Source: Agelaius tricolor
Lineage: Eukaryota > Chordata > Aves > Passeriformes > Icteridae
Assembly (NCBI GenBank): GCA_023055355.1
Contig: JALJCS010000022.1
Location: 11,663,501 to 11,727,500 of the forward strand
DNA length: 64,000 bases
Reading direction: 5' to 3'
The notes under the pieces were generated by a model, which was given only the letters and a program-made list of their open reading frames with translations, did not search any database and had not been told where the DNA came from. How positions within the stretch are numbered: the stretch's first letter is position 1; each line of letters begins with the position of its first letter. A program made the translations under genes and the position numbers. This document shows, piece by piece, positions 48,903 to 61,630 of the stretch.

Positions 48903-51900
48903 TGCACAAAAGGTGCAGATTATTATCCAATTGTCCTTCAGCCATCCAGGCACCAAGTACAGAATATCAGGCTGTAAAAAAAGCCAAGAACTGTGCATTC
49001 CTCATGTCAGTGCTACTCAGGAAAAATCCCAGCATCAATCATCTCAGCAGGAGCAGACCCTGGGCTCCAGCATCACAGGGATGCCCCCCTTTGGTTACCT
49101 GGTTTCTCAGTAGTGGAGACAAGGTGCTGTGCCCCACTGACCTCTGGAGAGAAACAGAACACTCTGTGTGCTCTGAAGGCTGATCTTCTGCTTCCCCTTG
49201 CCTTTGATTCACAGCTCTGTGCAGTCACTCTGCTGTAGGAACTGCTGTTTTAGGGAGAACATTGAATATCCCTGTTCCTTTGTAAAGGATGGCAGTCAGT
49301 GCCACAGAGGTGGTGCAGGGCTGGCTCAGGTGTGGCTGTGCTCCTCCCTTCCCCTCAGGGATGCTGTCACACACACCCCTGGCCCTCACTCAGAGTTTTT
49401 TCCCAATGCTCAAGTGCCTGTTTTCTCCCCACTCAAGCACTGCCTCACTCTGTTATACAAACTCTTATTAAAACCCCTCTGGCAATGCATTTGAAACCTT
49501 TCCTGCATCTGGGGGAGGTGAAGAGCCTGAAGCAGCATGGTGAACAGGCAGTTATAAAAAATGTCATTTATTCTGCCTGCTGACACCAGCCTACTCCATT
49601 AATTCTTAAGTATCTCAATTCGGGTCATTTTGACCTTTACACTGAAATTAGTTGTTATTTCCTCAATTGCTGCATTTTTTCCCAGGTACATCCAGAGGAA
49701 TAAACAAGTCTGTTGAACCTGCTGCCTCTGCTGTGGTGGTCTCAGTGCAAGCACCCACAAAGGTGATGTTCACAGAGGTGTTTTTCAATTCTTCTTTCTC
49801 ATTACAATGTAAAAAATGAGTTCAGCATGGGTAATGAGTTTCTCATGCACGGGTACCTAACACCATTCTATTCACAAAACCATCTCATATTCTCTAAACA
49901 CACCACATTCTTTCCCTTGTTTAATTATCTTAAGTGATTTGAACTGCTTTTGGACATTTTCCCATTGAATGTCTCCACTTCATAATATCCTATCTGCCAC
50001 ACTCTAGCGTGCTGCCACAGAGGGGCTGCAATGTCATAATTGAAGAACCTGAGAGATTGAAATTCGTGGGCTTTATTAGCACAACAATTCAGAGGCAAAG
50101 AAGGGAGTAAAATAAAACTATAATAGCTGGGAAACCGACCAAGCATCCCAGGTTTCAATAGTAACTCTATGGTAGGAGCCTGCAGCCTATTTCACATGGT
50201 CTGGAGATAGACAATTGGAGTAGAACATATACCAGATTTGGAAAATATGTCTTTGTGCTAGCACCCAGTCCTTTTGATGCAGAAATCCATATAACCCTGT
50301 GCCTATTGGAGTCCATGTTAAGCTATATCCCCTGGAGTGGGTGGAGCAGTGCCTGGCACACTGAGAGCCAGTTCTGACAAACACATGCTGCAGGTGAGAT
50401 CCATGTCCTGGGTGATCCCTGGACAGGGTGTGGGAACAGGCACTTCCACACTTAGCTGCTCCCTGGCCTGCTGGGAACAGGAGAGAAGAGGGATAAATCC
50501 TCCTTTCAAAGCCCCCAAGCACCCAGTGCTCATAACTTGTCACTGCATGTGGAGGCAGAATGCAGAAAACCCAAGAGCCTGAGCCAACAAACCTGGGGAG
50601 GAACACAGCTCCCAGGCTGGCCATCACCCAGTGATTGAGAGATTTCTGCTTCCCTGGCTGCTGGGCAAATAATCCATGAACTTCACCTCCCCAGATTTCA
50701 ATGGGCAAAGATTGAAATGAAATCCAGCACGTTGGTGGCCTCCCGTGCTGTTCTGGGCCCTCAGTGCACACCCCACTTCCATCACTCACTGTCACATTTC
50801 TGTCAGCATTTACCTGCCAAAACTCCAGCATTTATTCATCACTCTAATTCCAAAATGTTAATGAAGAGACTACTGCTAACCAGTGTGTGGGGAAAGCATA
50901 AAGAAGATAAATAACACTTTTCCAACAAAGCAGATGGGTAACAACAAGTTATTTCCCTAAAATGGCTTAAACTTGGTCAAGATGTCCAGGGTGTCCCTAA
51001 TGGGATGGGTTTAGGTGACCCTACACCTCAGATGGGCATTGAGGGAAGAAACAACACCCAGGGAACATGTGAAGGAATCAAAGAAGACCAGGAAGGTTCC
51101 CTGTGTCTCCACACAGCAAAACTTCAGCAGGAAAGGGAATGGCAGCTCCTCCATGGACTTTGAGTGGAGCTGATCAACCTCACACATCCCAGAAGCCAAA
51201 CTCACAACTGGAGTCCCAACATTCCCATGTTAACCTCAAAGACCTCCTGACTGCTTCTCACTGTCCAGTTCTGATATCCCAGAGCTTACAGCACCTCTCT
51301 TGGGGCTGTTCTTGTGAGGAATATTTCAGGTCAGCTCCCTGAGCTTCCCTGTGTGCTGGATGAACAGAAATCCTGTCACTGGGTCAGCTGGGCTGGGTGC
51401 CATGAAAAGCAAACACTTCAGGAAAGGCTCCAGAATAACACAAGCCACAAACTGTCAGCAATAGAGAGGTGCTGGTGCTTACTGGCTAATGGATTTTTGA
51501 AGGGAAAACACAATTCTGTACATTCAGGCAAAGCCTGTGGGCTGCCTGCTTTGGGGAGACTTTACTGCTCGAGCTGCACTGAGTGGTTTCAATTTCAGGT
51601 CATGGAAATGGCTGCAGTGGAACCCTGCAGCAATGTGCCAAAAGTGAAATAACCACTGAACTCCTGCTCCTCTGCAGCGTCGGTGGCAGGAGTCAGCAGG
51701 AATGGGCTCTGCCACCCTGCAGGCTGAGCCCAGACCAGCCTGTGTGAGAATTCTGGGTTGGCCTGGGCTGGACCAAAGACTGACACTGCTCTGGAGCTTC
51801 CTGGAAGCTTCTGGAAGGCTGCCCCTCCAGGATCTGCCCCTCACACGGCAGTGCTGTGGCTGCTGATGGGAAGCACGCTTCCCAGCGTTGTGCTTCCACT

Positions 51901-52068
51901 AAAACCTGTGCAGGATAACCTAAGAGCTTTTTGGGACATTCTGATCTTGCCTGCCCAGTCCAGAGCTGGAGCTGCAGGTGCAGGGAGCCCTGAATAAAAC
52001 CAAGGCTTGAAAGGCTCCCCAGGATCACTGAGATGCTTCAGGAGCTCACAGGCACAAACATCACAGGT

Positions 52069-52640
52069 TGCTGGAACCCTGGGTACTGAGAATTTTACAC
52101 TTTTACTGACAAACATTGACCCCCCCCCAAAACCCACTACACTTAATCTGAAGCCATCGAGAAAACTTCCAAAATTGAATAATAAAACTAAGATTGTGAG
52201 TGTGTAGCTTGAATAGAAATGTGTAATATCACTCAGTGTAAAATGCAGAGTTTAAAGGTTTAAAATATAGTAATATATAAAAAATAAGATAGAAGCTTTA
52301 AAGCAGAGACTAGTCCTTCTTTATCTTCACCTTCTCCATGAGTTTAGGCAGTATTGTGTAATTAAATAAAAAAATCTGCATTGTGCAGAACACAAGTAGT
52401 TAGTTATTAACTACTTGTGTATTAGTTATTAAGTTCAAAGTAAAAATAATTTAAGTGCAATTTCTTAATTAGACAGTTTATCCTTAAAAAGCCTTATAAA
52501 AAAAGAGATACAACTCAATTTTTAACTTATTAGAGCAAATTACTATAGAACTCACAGTTTGTGAAACTATAACATAAATAAAAACTAATAAACATCTGGA
52601 TCCAAACAAGAAAATACCATCTCAAACATTTAATCCCAAC
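52069..52640 (+). mobile_element. LTR-like dispersed repeat, copy B
   Basis: Diverged relative of the element at 37.2 kb, in the same orientation, beginning TGCTGGAACCCTGGGTACTG and running to CATCTCAAACATTTAATCCC. It has many substitutions and small gaps relative to copy A and an internal inverted word AGTTATTAACTAC. It ends in an A-rich (AAAC)n tract. No gag, pol or env remnant lies next to it. Confidence 0.65.
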
Positions 52641-52643
52641 TTT

Positions 52644-52691
52644 AAAAAAAAACCAAACAAACAAACAAACAAACAAAAAAAAAAAAAAAAA
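52644..52691. repeat. A-rich (AAAC)n tract
   Basis: A run of A, several CAAA units and another A run. It lies at the end of the LTR-like element at 52.1 kb. Confidence 0.9.
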
Positions 52692-53543
52692 CAACCAAAA
52701 AATCCACAACAAGTGGCAGGCATGATCTTTTAAATGCATTATTTTCCAACATCCCAGCACTGCCTTTCATAAAACTAAAACATTCTTCCTAGGCCCTGTA
52801 GCACTCCTAGGATGGCACATTTTCAGTAAGTAGTAAGTTTGGAGATACTGGGCTGGAAAGCTGTCAAATTCTATTTGAAATGTCTCAGTTAATTAAAATA
52901 TGTCACTCGTAGCTGAGTGAAATTATGCTGCTGAACAGATGTCACTGGGCAAACTGTCTGAGTGTACTTGCAGCTGAACATTTTCAGACTGCTACGGAAT
53001 TCTGCTTGAAAGATCCAAGAAAACTGCTCTTAACATGGAAAATTTATAAACATAGAAATTTAAGTAAGTCCAATGAAAAATCAGAACTTATTAAAATACA
53101 ACAAAATGCAAACAGAGCTGAGGGATTACCAAAGGTTATTGCAAGCATCTGCAATACTTTTAGGAAGCCAAGCTCCTACAGTAATGAAAAGTCACTGAGC
53201 CTAAGTTTATCCTTAGACTCCAACCAACAATTACATCCTTTTTGTACCTTATTCTTGCTTTGGAGTGTGTGCCTCTAGGCTTGCATTTGCATTTTTAATT
53301 TTAGAGAAGTTTTATTGCCATTTCTGCCAATTTGTCGAAACATGAAATCGCATTTTTGTTTTTAACTAAACCCACAATTTCCTCCTTGCCACCAGCATGA
53401 ACCATTTGCTCTAGGCAGGCTGTGCTCACATTTCACTTGCAGAATCATGGATTTCCAGAGATGTATCTTTATTTTGCCCTGTGCCTCAGTGTGCCTCTCA
53501 CTAACCTTATAAAAGGCTGGGTGAAGAGGGCAGAGATCCTAAG

Positions 53544-53691
53544 GAGAGCTCTGTGTTTGAATCTGTGTTTAAATCCCAAGGAGATCTCTGTGTTTAAATC
53601 TGTGTTTAAATCCCAAGGAGATTTCTGTGTTTAAATCTGTGTTTAAATCCCAAGGAGATCTCTGTGTTTAAATCTGTGTTTAAACCCCAAG
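53544..53691. repeat. 37-bp tandem repeat, 4 units
   Basis: Four units of exactly 37 bp, each with the half-repeat TCTGTGTTTAAA twice and ending TCCCAAG; only single-base differences occur among units. All frames translate to a repeating peptide without protein evidence. Confidence 0.96.
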
Positions 53692-54284
53692 CCTGTAAAT
53701 CTGCCTTAAAACTCAGTAGGTGCAAAAGCCCTAAAATAAATGGCAGCTTGTCAATCCAAAGGTGTACCCAGTCCTGTATTCTGCCTCCCCCAGTGGCCAG
53801 TACTAAGGACATAACTCATGAAGAGGAGCAACATTCTACATCTCCCCAAAATCCTGCTCCTGCTCTGCCTCTGAGTCCTCTGTGAGCCAGGGATCAATGC
53901 AGGGTGGAAGCTGAGATGAAACACAAGCTCACAAGGGTGTTCTCAGTGTCTCCTGCCACTCTTCCTCCCCAATTAAAGCAGTGGCTTCCATGAAGATCAA
54001 TTAATTTGGCAGCACGACCAGGCTGCAGCTCTGGAGGCTGCTCCCCTGGACAAGGCTTTGATTTCAGTGCCCAGCACAAAACCCAAGTTCAGTGGGACAG
54101 GAAACCAGCCAGGAACATCCCCAGTGTGTCAGGAGCCTGGGTGGATTTGTTTGGAGCTGCCTGGGAGTGCTCATGGGGTTTTCTAGAGCAGAAGGGCTGT
54201 TCTTTCCTGTGTGGGACCTGTCAACCCCTGTCAGCACCACTCCCATCCAAAACCCCACAGCTGCTCTCTGGCTCTGCCAGCAGC

Positions 54285-54362
54285 ACATCTCTTGCACACA
54301 TCTCTTGCACACATCTCTTGCACACATCTCTTGCACACATCTCTTGCACACATTTCTTGCAC
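54285..54362. repeat. 13-bp tandem repeat, 6 units
   Basis: Six copies of ACATCTCTTGCAC; five are identical and the last has one change (TTTCTTG). Confidence 0.97.
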
Positions 54363-55376
54363 ACAGGTGTCACTTGATGACACCTGAACCACTTTTTAAA
54401 GCACATCCTCAAAGACAGGGGGTGTCCTCACCCTCAGCCCCTGAACACATCCCAAACTCTGAACAGCTGCTGGGATATGGCACTGTGGTGTCCTGGGAAA
54501 GCCTGCAGGATATTTCAAATAATATCAGGCTATTCTCTCAGGAGATGATGGCTCATTTACAACTAACTCTGCTTCCAGATAAGACTTAAAATTAGGATGA
54601 GGTGATTCGAAACAAAACCATGGGCCTGAGCTTCCAAGCAATGAGTGAGTTTGTAGGGTGAAGGCAGCTGAAAGGATGGGGGCTGAAATATTCCTCCTTC
54701 CTTTCTCTTTCTTGGCCATTAATTATGTTCCTACATGCCCTGCATTTTGCTTTAATCTTTCTCCATCATCTCTCCTTTTCCCTGAATCATTCCCTCCAAG
54801 CCTCTTTCATCACCACTTGCATGCTGAGGTTTATTACTCAACAGGAGAAACATTTTTCCTTGGTACATAAAAAACCAAAGCAACAGAAAAAGATAAAAAC
54901 ACGAAAAGCAACACAACCACGCTGGTGCTTTTCTTTAACAAGCCTGAAACCTGTGGGTACCACAGCAGGGTGTGAGGCTGGCACCTGTCAGTGCCCAGCT
55001 CCACAAGATGTGGCATCAGTGGGGCCTCTAAAGGAGGTGACTCTGCTCACCACCCCTGCTGCCAGCTCAGGCTCCATGCTGGTGTTTCCCAGGCAGCAGA
55101 GGAAGAATAACCAGTGAAATCAGGAAGGCTAAATCAGTTTTTTAATGTCTTTCTTTGCTTTTTCACCTCTCTCTCTGCTCTGCACTTCCCCTGAATCTAA
55201 TGCCTTGACTCTGCCATGTGTCAGAGCCCTTGATGAGCAAATTAAAGCCATCAATCCAACAGCAAATGACTGCAGGGGAGCACCAGGGCAGTGCCTGTGG
55301 CTTTGGGGAGCTGAGCCACGGCCGAGCAGATGGACGTGGGAAGGAGGGAAGGACAGCAGAGGGCTGAGCCACCATC

Positions 55377-55409
55377 CCTCCTCCTCCTCCTCCTCCTCCT
55401 CCTCCTCCT
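55377..55409. repeat. (CTC)n trinucleotide microsatellite
   Basis: About ten uninterrupted CTC units; the minus-strand reading would give poly-Gly or poly-Arg, which is not evidence of coding. Confidence 0.95.
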
Positions 55410-57907
55410 ACCACACAGAGAGAAACCCCACAGCCCCAGCTCCTTCACCCTGTGCTCATTTAGGAGCTGATTCATGGCAAAGCAGATTCTGACTCCTCTC
55501 TGCAGTGGTTTTTGGTCCAAACTCACTCCTCACCCACTCTGAGTCTGCACTGAAGTCACTGGTTTAGTGAGAGAAGGATCAGACACCATCTTTTAGTGGT
55601 TAAGACACAAAATTATAATTTTCTTTTCAATTCCAGGAAGTAATTAGTTTATAATAACATTTAACATTTAGTTGCTGACAGAGATATGACACTTATCTTA
55701 CATAAGTCATTTTAATTATTCCTACTAACCAAGACCTCAAAAATATTGTGCAGTCTGAGCTAACAATGCCTTCCCAGATATTTCTGGTTCTACTGTCATT
55801 TGAAAAATTGATGCCTAGAGCATCAGCATTTATCAAGCTCATTATAGATTTCATCCAAATGACTACAGATAATTAAAAGTATGCTTCATTTTTATTGTAA
55901 TGTTTTCCCCCCTAACACTGCAAAGTAATTCCATTGTTGCTCAGGGTTTCAGGAATTAATATAGACTCATCTGCCAGAACATGAAGTTCCACAGGATTAT
56001 AGGCAAACTATTCACACACCCAGATGTGAGTCAAATGTGCAGAAATTAGATGTGCACACACACAAATATATCCATATATATAACTTTGGAGTCCTATATG
56101 CATTTTCACATACATTAAACAGCCCTAAAAAAGAATTGCCAATTCAGAGGGAGCTACAGACTCTTGGGTAACCACTCCCTGAAAATGAGTCTTCTCTAAA
56201 GCACTTGGGCAAGTTGGACACACAAAAAATCCCTTCAGAATTTTATTTACTACTTATATTTAACTGTTTCTCTATGAAATCTTTGCACCTGGTGCCCCAT
56301 CCTCATACATCACACAGATTTATTCACACTTAAATGAAGCAAGTTTATGCTACTACTGCTGACCTGAGAAATCCTGGCAGCCTTTGCTTTGTTTTGTGTA
56401 ACTGTGTGAAGAAACAAGTATTTTGGAAACTGTTCAAGAGGATTCTGGAGAGCCCCCCTGCCCCAGCTCAGGTTTAAGTGATGCATTTAAAGTTTTTAGT
56501 GATGTAAAACCCTTCAGGAGATTTCTGAGCTAGCTGGGCTTGCTCTGCAGTGGGAACTGTCATGCACAAGTGAAAATTAGGATTGCTGGATAAATGTAGG
56601 GTTGTATTTCCACACAGAACTGAATTAACTTTTTTTTTTATTCTGTTATTCATGGATCAGGCTATGTCTGTCATACGTGGAACTGCTATGACTCTTGTTA
56701 ATAATGCTTATACAGAACTATAAAACTGATGGGGTTTTGCTGCTTCTCAGGTTGCAGAATTTAGTACAACCCTGAGTTTGACTGGCACAACCACCACACC
56801 CTGCACACAGGAATCTTCTTCATCCCAGCATCCCTAACACTACTTGAATTCATTAACTTCATGTGTCATCAATTTTCCTTGGCACCCCCTTATCACCAAG
56901 AGCTCGATGTTTTTACATGACTTTCCATGTTACTTTGAAACTCAGATCACCTATAAATAGCAGTGGCATTAAAAAGCAATTAGAGATACATGCCTTTTTA
57001 ATGTCCCTATTGTAACCCAGCCTGGCAAATCAGAGAGATAATATTTAATGAGACAGACACAGAAGAAACTCTCCTGATTTAGTGTTAACATCCACATCAA
57101 GCAGTACTAGCAAGGGGTTGCTGAGGCAGTTTCAGACTGAAATAAGAAAGAAGAAAAAACCCATAATGAGAAGCATCTGACATAAATATTAGGAAATGGA
57201 TCTATATTTTATAAAGGCCATTTTATCCAAGACAGTTTAGGTTTCCTCCCACTCAGGGAATGGATTCACTGTGAATAAACCCTTGAGTCATGAGGGTATT
57301 TCACACGCAGATTTGGATTTTATGTAAATTATTTAAGTATGTTTTAGGAAGTTTGGGCAGTGATGTAGAAATGTTCCCCTGCCTGCACACATCACTCAAA
57401 GAAACAACACTCATCACCAAGGAATTCAGCAGGGTGAAAGCTCTGCCAACAGGCTCAAGCCGAGACTGCAGCATGGAAAAGTTGAAGCTGTGTGATCCTA
57501 TTCCTTAAATTTGTAATTTGTCTCCTGCTGCTGACAGGAGGGCAAGGCAGTGCCTTGGCCAGGCTGGTCCCAGAGCAGCACACTGCAAGCTGCAGAAACA
57601 CAAACCCACACAGAACCTGCAGACACATGGGGGTGCCAGCACAGCCAAGAGGAAAACCTGGCAAATGTGACAGGTGGGATCTCAACAGAAAGGTTCATTA
57701 CACCACAGGGTCAGGCTTTCTGGCTTTGTCTCCTCTCACAATCATCTTTCTTTCATTTGAGGTACACCCAGGCCAGGACACGTTCATCCAGGTTTTGGTG
57801 TTGGACAGAATCAGGTGAGGTGAGATTGCTTTTAACAAGAGTGAACCAGAGAGACAAAAGCCTGCAGGAAATCCCTCCAAAAGAAAACTTTGAGACACCA
57901 CAAGAGA

Positions 57908-58175
57908 ATCCCACAATGGTTTGGGCTGGAAGGGACCTTAAATCCCATCCCATTCCACCCCAGCCATGGCAGGGACAGCTCCCACTGTCCCAGGTGCTCC
58001 CAGCCCCAGTGTCCAGCCTGGCCTTGGGCACTGCCAGGGATCCAGGGGCAGCCCCAGCTGCTCTGGGAATCCCATCCCAGCCCCTCCCCACCCTCACAGG
58101 GAACAATTTCCCTCCCAACAACTCATCTAAATCTCTTCTCTTTTGGTTTAAAACCATTTCTCCTTGTCTTAGGCT
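57908..58175 (-). mobile_element. CR1 LINE 3'-end fragment
   Basis: Starts CCCACAATGGTTTGGGCTGG, with AAGGGACCTTAAATCCCATC, GCCAGGGATCCAGGGGCAGC and CTCATCTAAATCTCTTCTC, ending CCATTTCTCCTTGTCTTA. Close relative of the copies at 46.4 and 17.4 kb. Confidence 0.9.
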
Positions 58176-61100
58176 CGAGGTAATCAACATATAATTATCC
58201 AGTGCATGGCAAACACCAAAAAATTCCCTTTGCTTCCTTGCACACTGCTGAATTTTCACTCTAGAAGTGTCCAAAAAGAAACATAAAACATGTCACACCT
58301 AAAACAAAGGGTGTTTTTTTCACTCCAGCCAGGTCAATACTCCCAGGGAAATGAGGCTGTTTAATTTGGTGAGAGATGTTCTCCTACAAATGTTCCATGG
58401 CAGAGAAGCAGGAGATTTTATCAGGTTTTATCAGAGCTCTGCTGGTGGCTCAGCCAGGGGCAGGAGGATTTCTACCCCTCCTGTGTCTGCCTGGTCCACA
58501 AAGCTTGCAGAGGAAGCACAAGAGAAGGGAGGTGCCAGGTTGTCAGGGAGACCTCAATAATATTGAGCAAAAAACTTCCAGCAGGTGAGGGGGCAGATGA
58601 TACAATCAGAGCCACCAACAAAATAGCAGGGAATGCAACAATTTGGGAAATGTGAAATAGGATCCTGAGCTGTTCCCCTCCAGACTTGTGATTTTAATTA
58701 GATCCTTGTCCAAAATAATGGAAAGGGTTTTGATTGATTTTCTTTTTTTTGTTTGGTGCTTTTTTGTTTTGTTTTTGGTTTTTTTTGTTTTAACTGATGG
58801 CTGATGTGCAGATTGCAAAAAATGAGCTGCTCTGAGCTTAGACACTGATATCATGGTGCAATCGACCCAGTCCAGCCACACTCCCCTTTCCCCCTCAGTT
58901 CTGCCAGTTCCCTGTTTTGTTTTCAGGCTGAGCAGGAAGGAGATGCTGCAGAAATTCCCAATATTCCCTCGTTGGGAGGAGGCAGAGCAGGGCTGAGGTG
59001 CTGGAGTGGGCAGAGCATAGAGAGGTGCAGTGAAACTGCCTGACACCTCGTGCATGCAAAGCTCATCCAGCCCAGGGATGGCAGCCCAGCAGCTCAGCCA
59101 GCTAAACAATCAAAGGCACAAAAGGAAAACAGAAATAAGGGAAATCAAAGCAAAAAGCACCAAATAAATAGGTAGATTTTTTTTTTTTTGGTGTTAATAT
59201 TTGTAGGTATTTTCCAGGTGTCAGCAATGCTTTGAAGCAACCTTCCACTTGCTTTGAGTGCTTTGAATACTAAGGAAAAATTAACTCTATCCCAGCCAAA
59301 ACCTGGACAATGCTTTTCTCCAATTCCTGACCAGTTTTTATGGGATGTTGTTGTTTCCTCAAAAAAACCATATTCATTGGACTCACATTTTGAGCTGCAA
59401 GCAGGGCTTTCATTTTAGCAATAAACCACATGTCCCCTGCCATGGCTTTTTGGGAAGGCAGAGGCTTTCATGATAATCTTTGGCACAGCCTTGGATTTAA
59501 ATGCCATTAATGAAATATTTCCTGATTCTGTCCTTGGACCTGCTTGGTCCTGGATTTCCCTTGGTTTGCTCCAGTTTGTCACACTCCAGACAGGAAGAAT
59601 ATTCCAGCTGCACTTTGGGAAGTGCAGTGTTATGCAATTTTCATGACCTCCTGAGACATGTTCTCCTTATCATAACACACCAAAAGAGAAGAGCTTTGCT
59701 CTGCAGCTCAAAATATTGGGTTTTTCCACCATCAAGAGCTATGGGGAGGTTTTCCTTGGATTATGATCATCAGTGCAGCTGTTCATTTCTCTACCTTGAT
59801 CTGATAAAAACTTTACTCCTAAGGAGTTCAACTGATGAACTGATATTTGGTTTCATGGGCATATTTTGAACACAATTAGATAATGCACAGGAAGAAATAT
59901 TTCATAAATATTAGGGCAGATCAGCAGAACCTCATCATTTCCTACTGAGCTATGGTGATTCATGTCAGCTGAAAGAGATACAACAATAAAAACCAGAATG
60001 CAAAAGAGACTCTTTGAATTAACATCAGGCAGCAACCAAATGAAGCTGAGTTTTGAACTCAATGCAAGACAGTAATTGTAGCTGGTGAGGGAAGGAAAAA
60101 AAATATCACAGCACTGGAATTCCAGAAATCTCCTCTCCTAATAGGAAATACTTCTTGGCCTTTCTGATGGATGAGAGGCTCCAAGTACAGTGTCACTGAG
60201 ACAGGAGAGTGGCTGCAGCTCCAGGGCCCCAGATCTGCCAAGACACAGAGAGCTCTGCCAAAAAGGCATTTTAGGCTTCAGCAAGACCCAAGCAGAGACT
60301 CCTTGGCTTGTCTCAGCTTCCTGATGGTTAAAAGTTGGAAAGGTGGCAGAACCTCAGCAAAAGTACCTGGAAAGCCTGGGTGGGAAGAAAACAGCCAGGA
60401 GTGTGTCTGGAGAGGGGAGGGCACAGGGACACAGCTCTCAGTGAGATTGCCCTCACTGAAAGCTTGCTGAAATCTAGAGTTCTAAAGATGTTAAAAGTTT
60501 CTACAACATGGGCTCCTGACTCTACACCCCAACAGACAGAAGGCAAATTCCCCAAATTCCCTCTGCATTTCACTGAGCTTAATTGTGCTGATACCTCTTC
60601 CCATTTTTTTCCCTTTGAAACAAGAAATCTCTGAACTTTTTGAGCTGCAGATGCTTCCAGTAGGGAAGCAGTGACCAGTGAGGGTCCTGTGAGCAGTGAC
60701 CTGGGAGAGGATCAGCACAAACACTCTGAGGTTTTGTTTCTCTGTTTGTTCCCATTGCCAATTAGTGGCTGTCAGGGAGCATTACCCCAAACAAGATCTC
60801 CAGAAACACACATCCAACATGATATTGAAGTTTCTAGTCCTGCAGCTCTGTGCAAAGCTGGGGGACAGTGATTTCATGCTGCCAACAGCTGTCACAAGTA
60901 GTAGGATTTCATCTTGGCGCTGGCCTAACAACAATCTTTGCCTTTTCTATTTTGTGCTCCAGCACATCTTCAGCTGTCACAGCAGATCTGTCAGGCAATA
61001 TTACCCTCCCAACAATATCAGCTCAAATTGCTTCCCAGAATATTCCTCTCCTGGCCTCTCAAAGGCATGAGCCTATTTTCTCGACTGCAGCAGCAGAACG

Positions 61101-61539
61101 AATTCACTCCCCAGCAGCGTGGCTTTCCCCTAAAACACCAAGTGTGAGATGTCAAAGATTAATCCAAAAGGCAAATTCATGTAAAATTGTTAAATCACAG
61201 CACTCATGTGCTGAGCTGCAGTGGAAGAGCTGAAGGGAGAAAGCTTTTTGCTCGTGACATCAGTGCCACGGAAATTCAAGCTCTGCAGCCCAGTCTGACC
61301 AGCTGCCCTCAGCCACCAGGGAGGTGGGGAATGTGCACTGCTCTTTCTCAGCTTTGCCACTTCCTCATAATTATCTGCTCCTGGGATTGCAGATGTGCAG
61401 AACGTAACAGGAATCCTCAAGGAAACAATACCTGTCCAGTGGTATAGATGTAAACATGGCTATTAAAACAAAAAGCAGCCAAGATGGGGAGAAAGGGAAA
61501 AAATGGCATTCCAGGGGTTAAAAATGAAGAAAAAGCTGA

Positions 61540-61630
61540 TCTAGTGGAAGGTGTCCCTGCCCACCACAGAGGGCTGTAAATAGATGATCTTTAAAGTCCC
61601 TTCCAACCCAAACCATTCTGTGATTCTCTG
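61540..61630 (+). mobile_element. CR1 LINE 3'-end fragment (short)
   Basis: GTGGAAGGTGTCCCTGCCCA, then TTTAAAGTCCCTTCCAACCC and AAACCATTCTGTGATTCTCT: the last 90 bases of a CR1 on the plus strand. Confidence 0.88.

Noticed and set aside
37176..52640. One provirus bounded by the two LTR-like copies
   Set aside because: The copies are too different from each other, and the 14 kb between them holds ADAM12 exons, CR1 copies and no retroviral genes.
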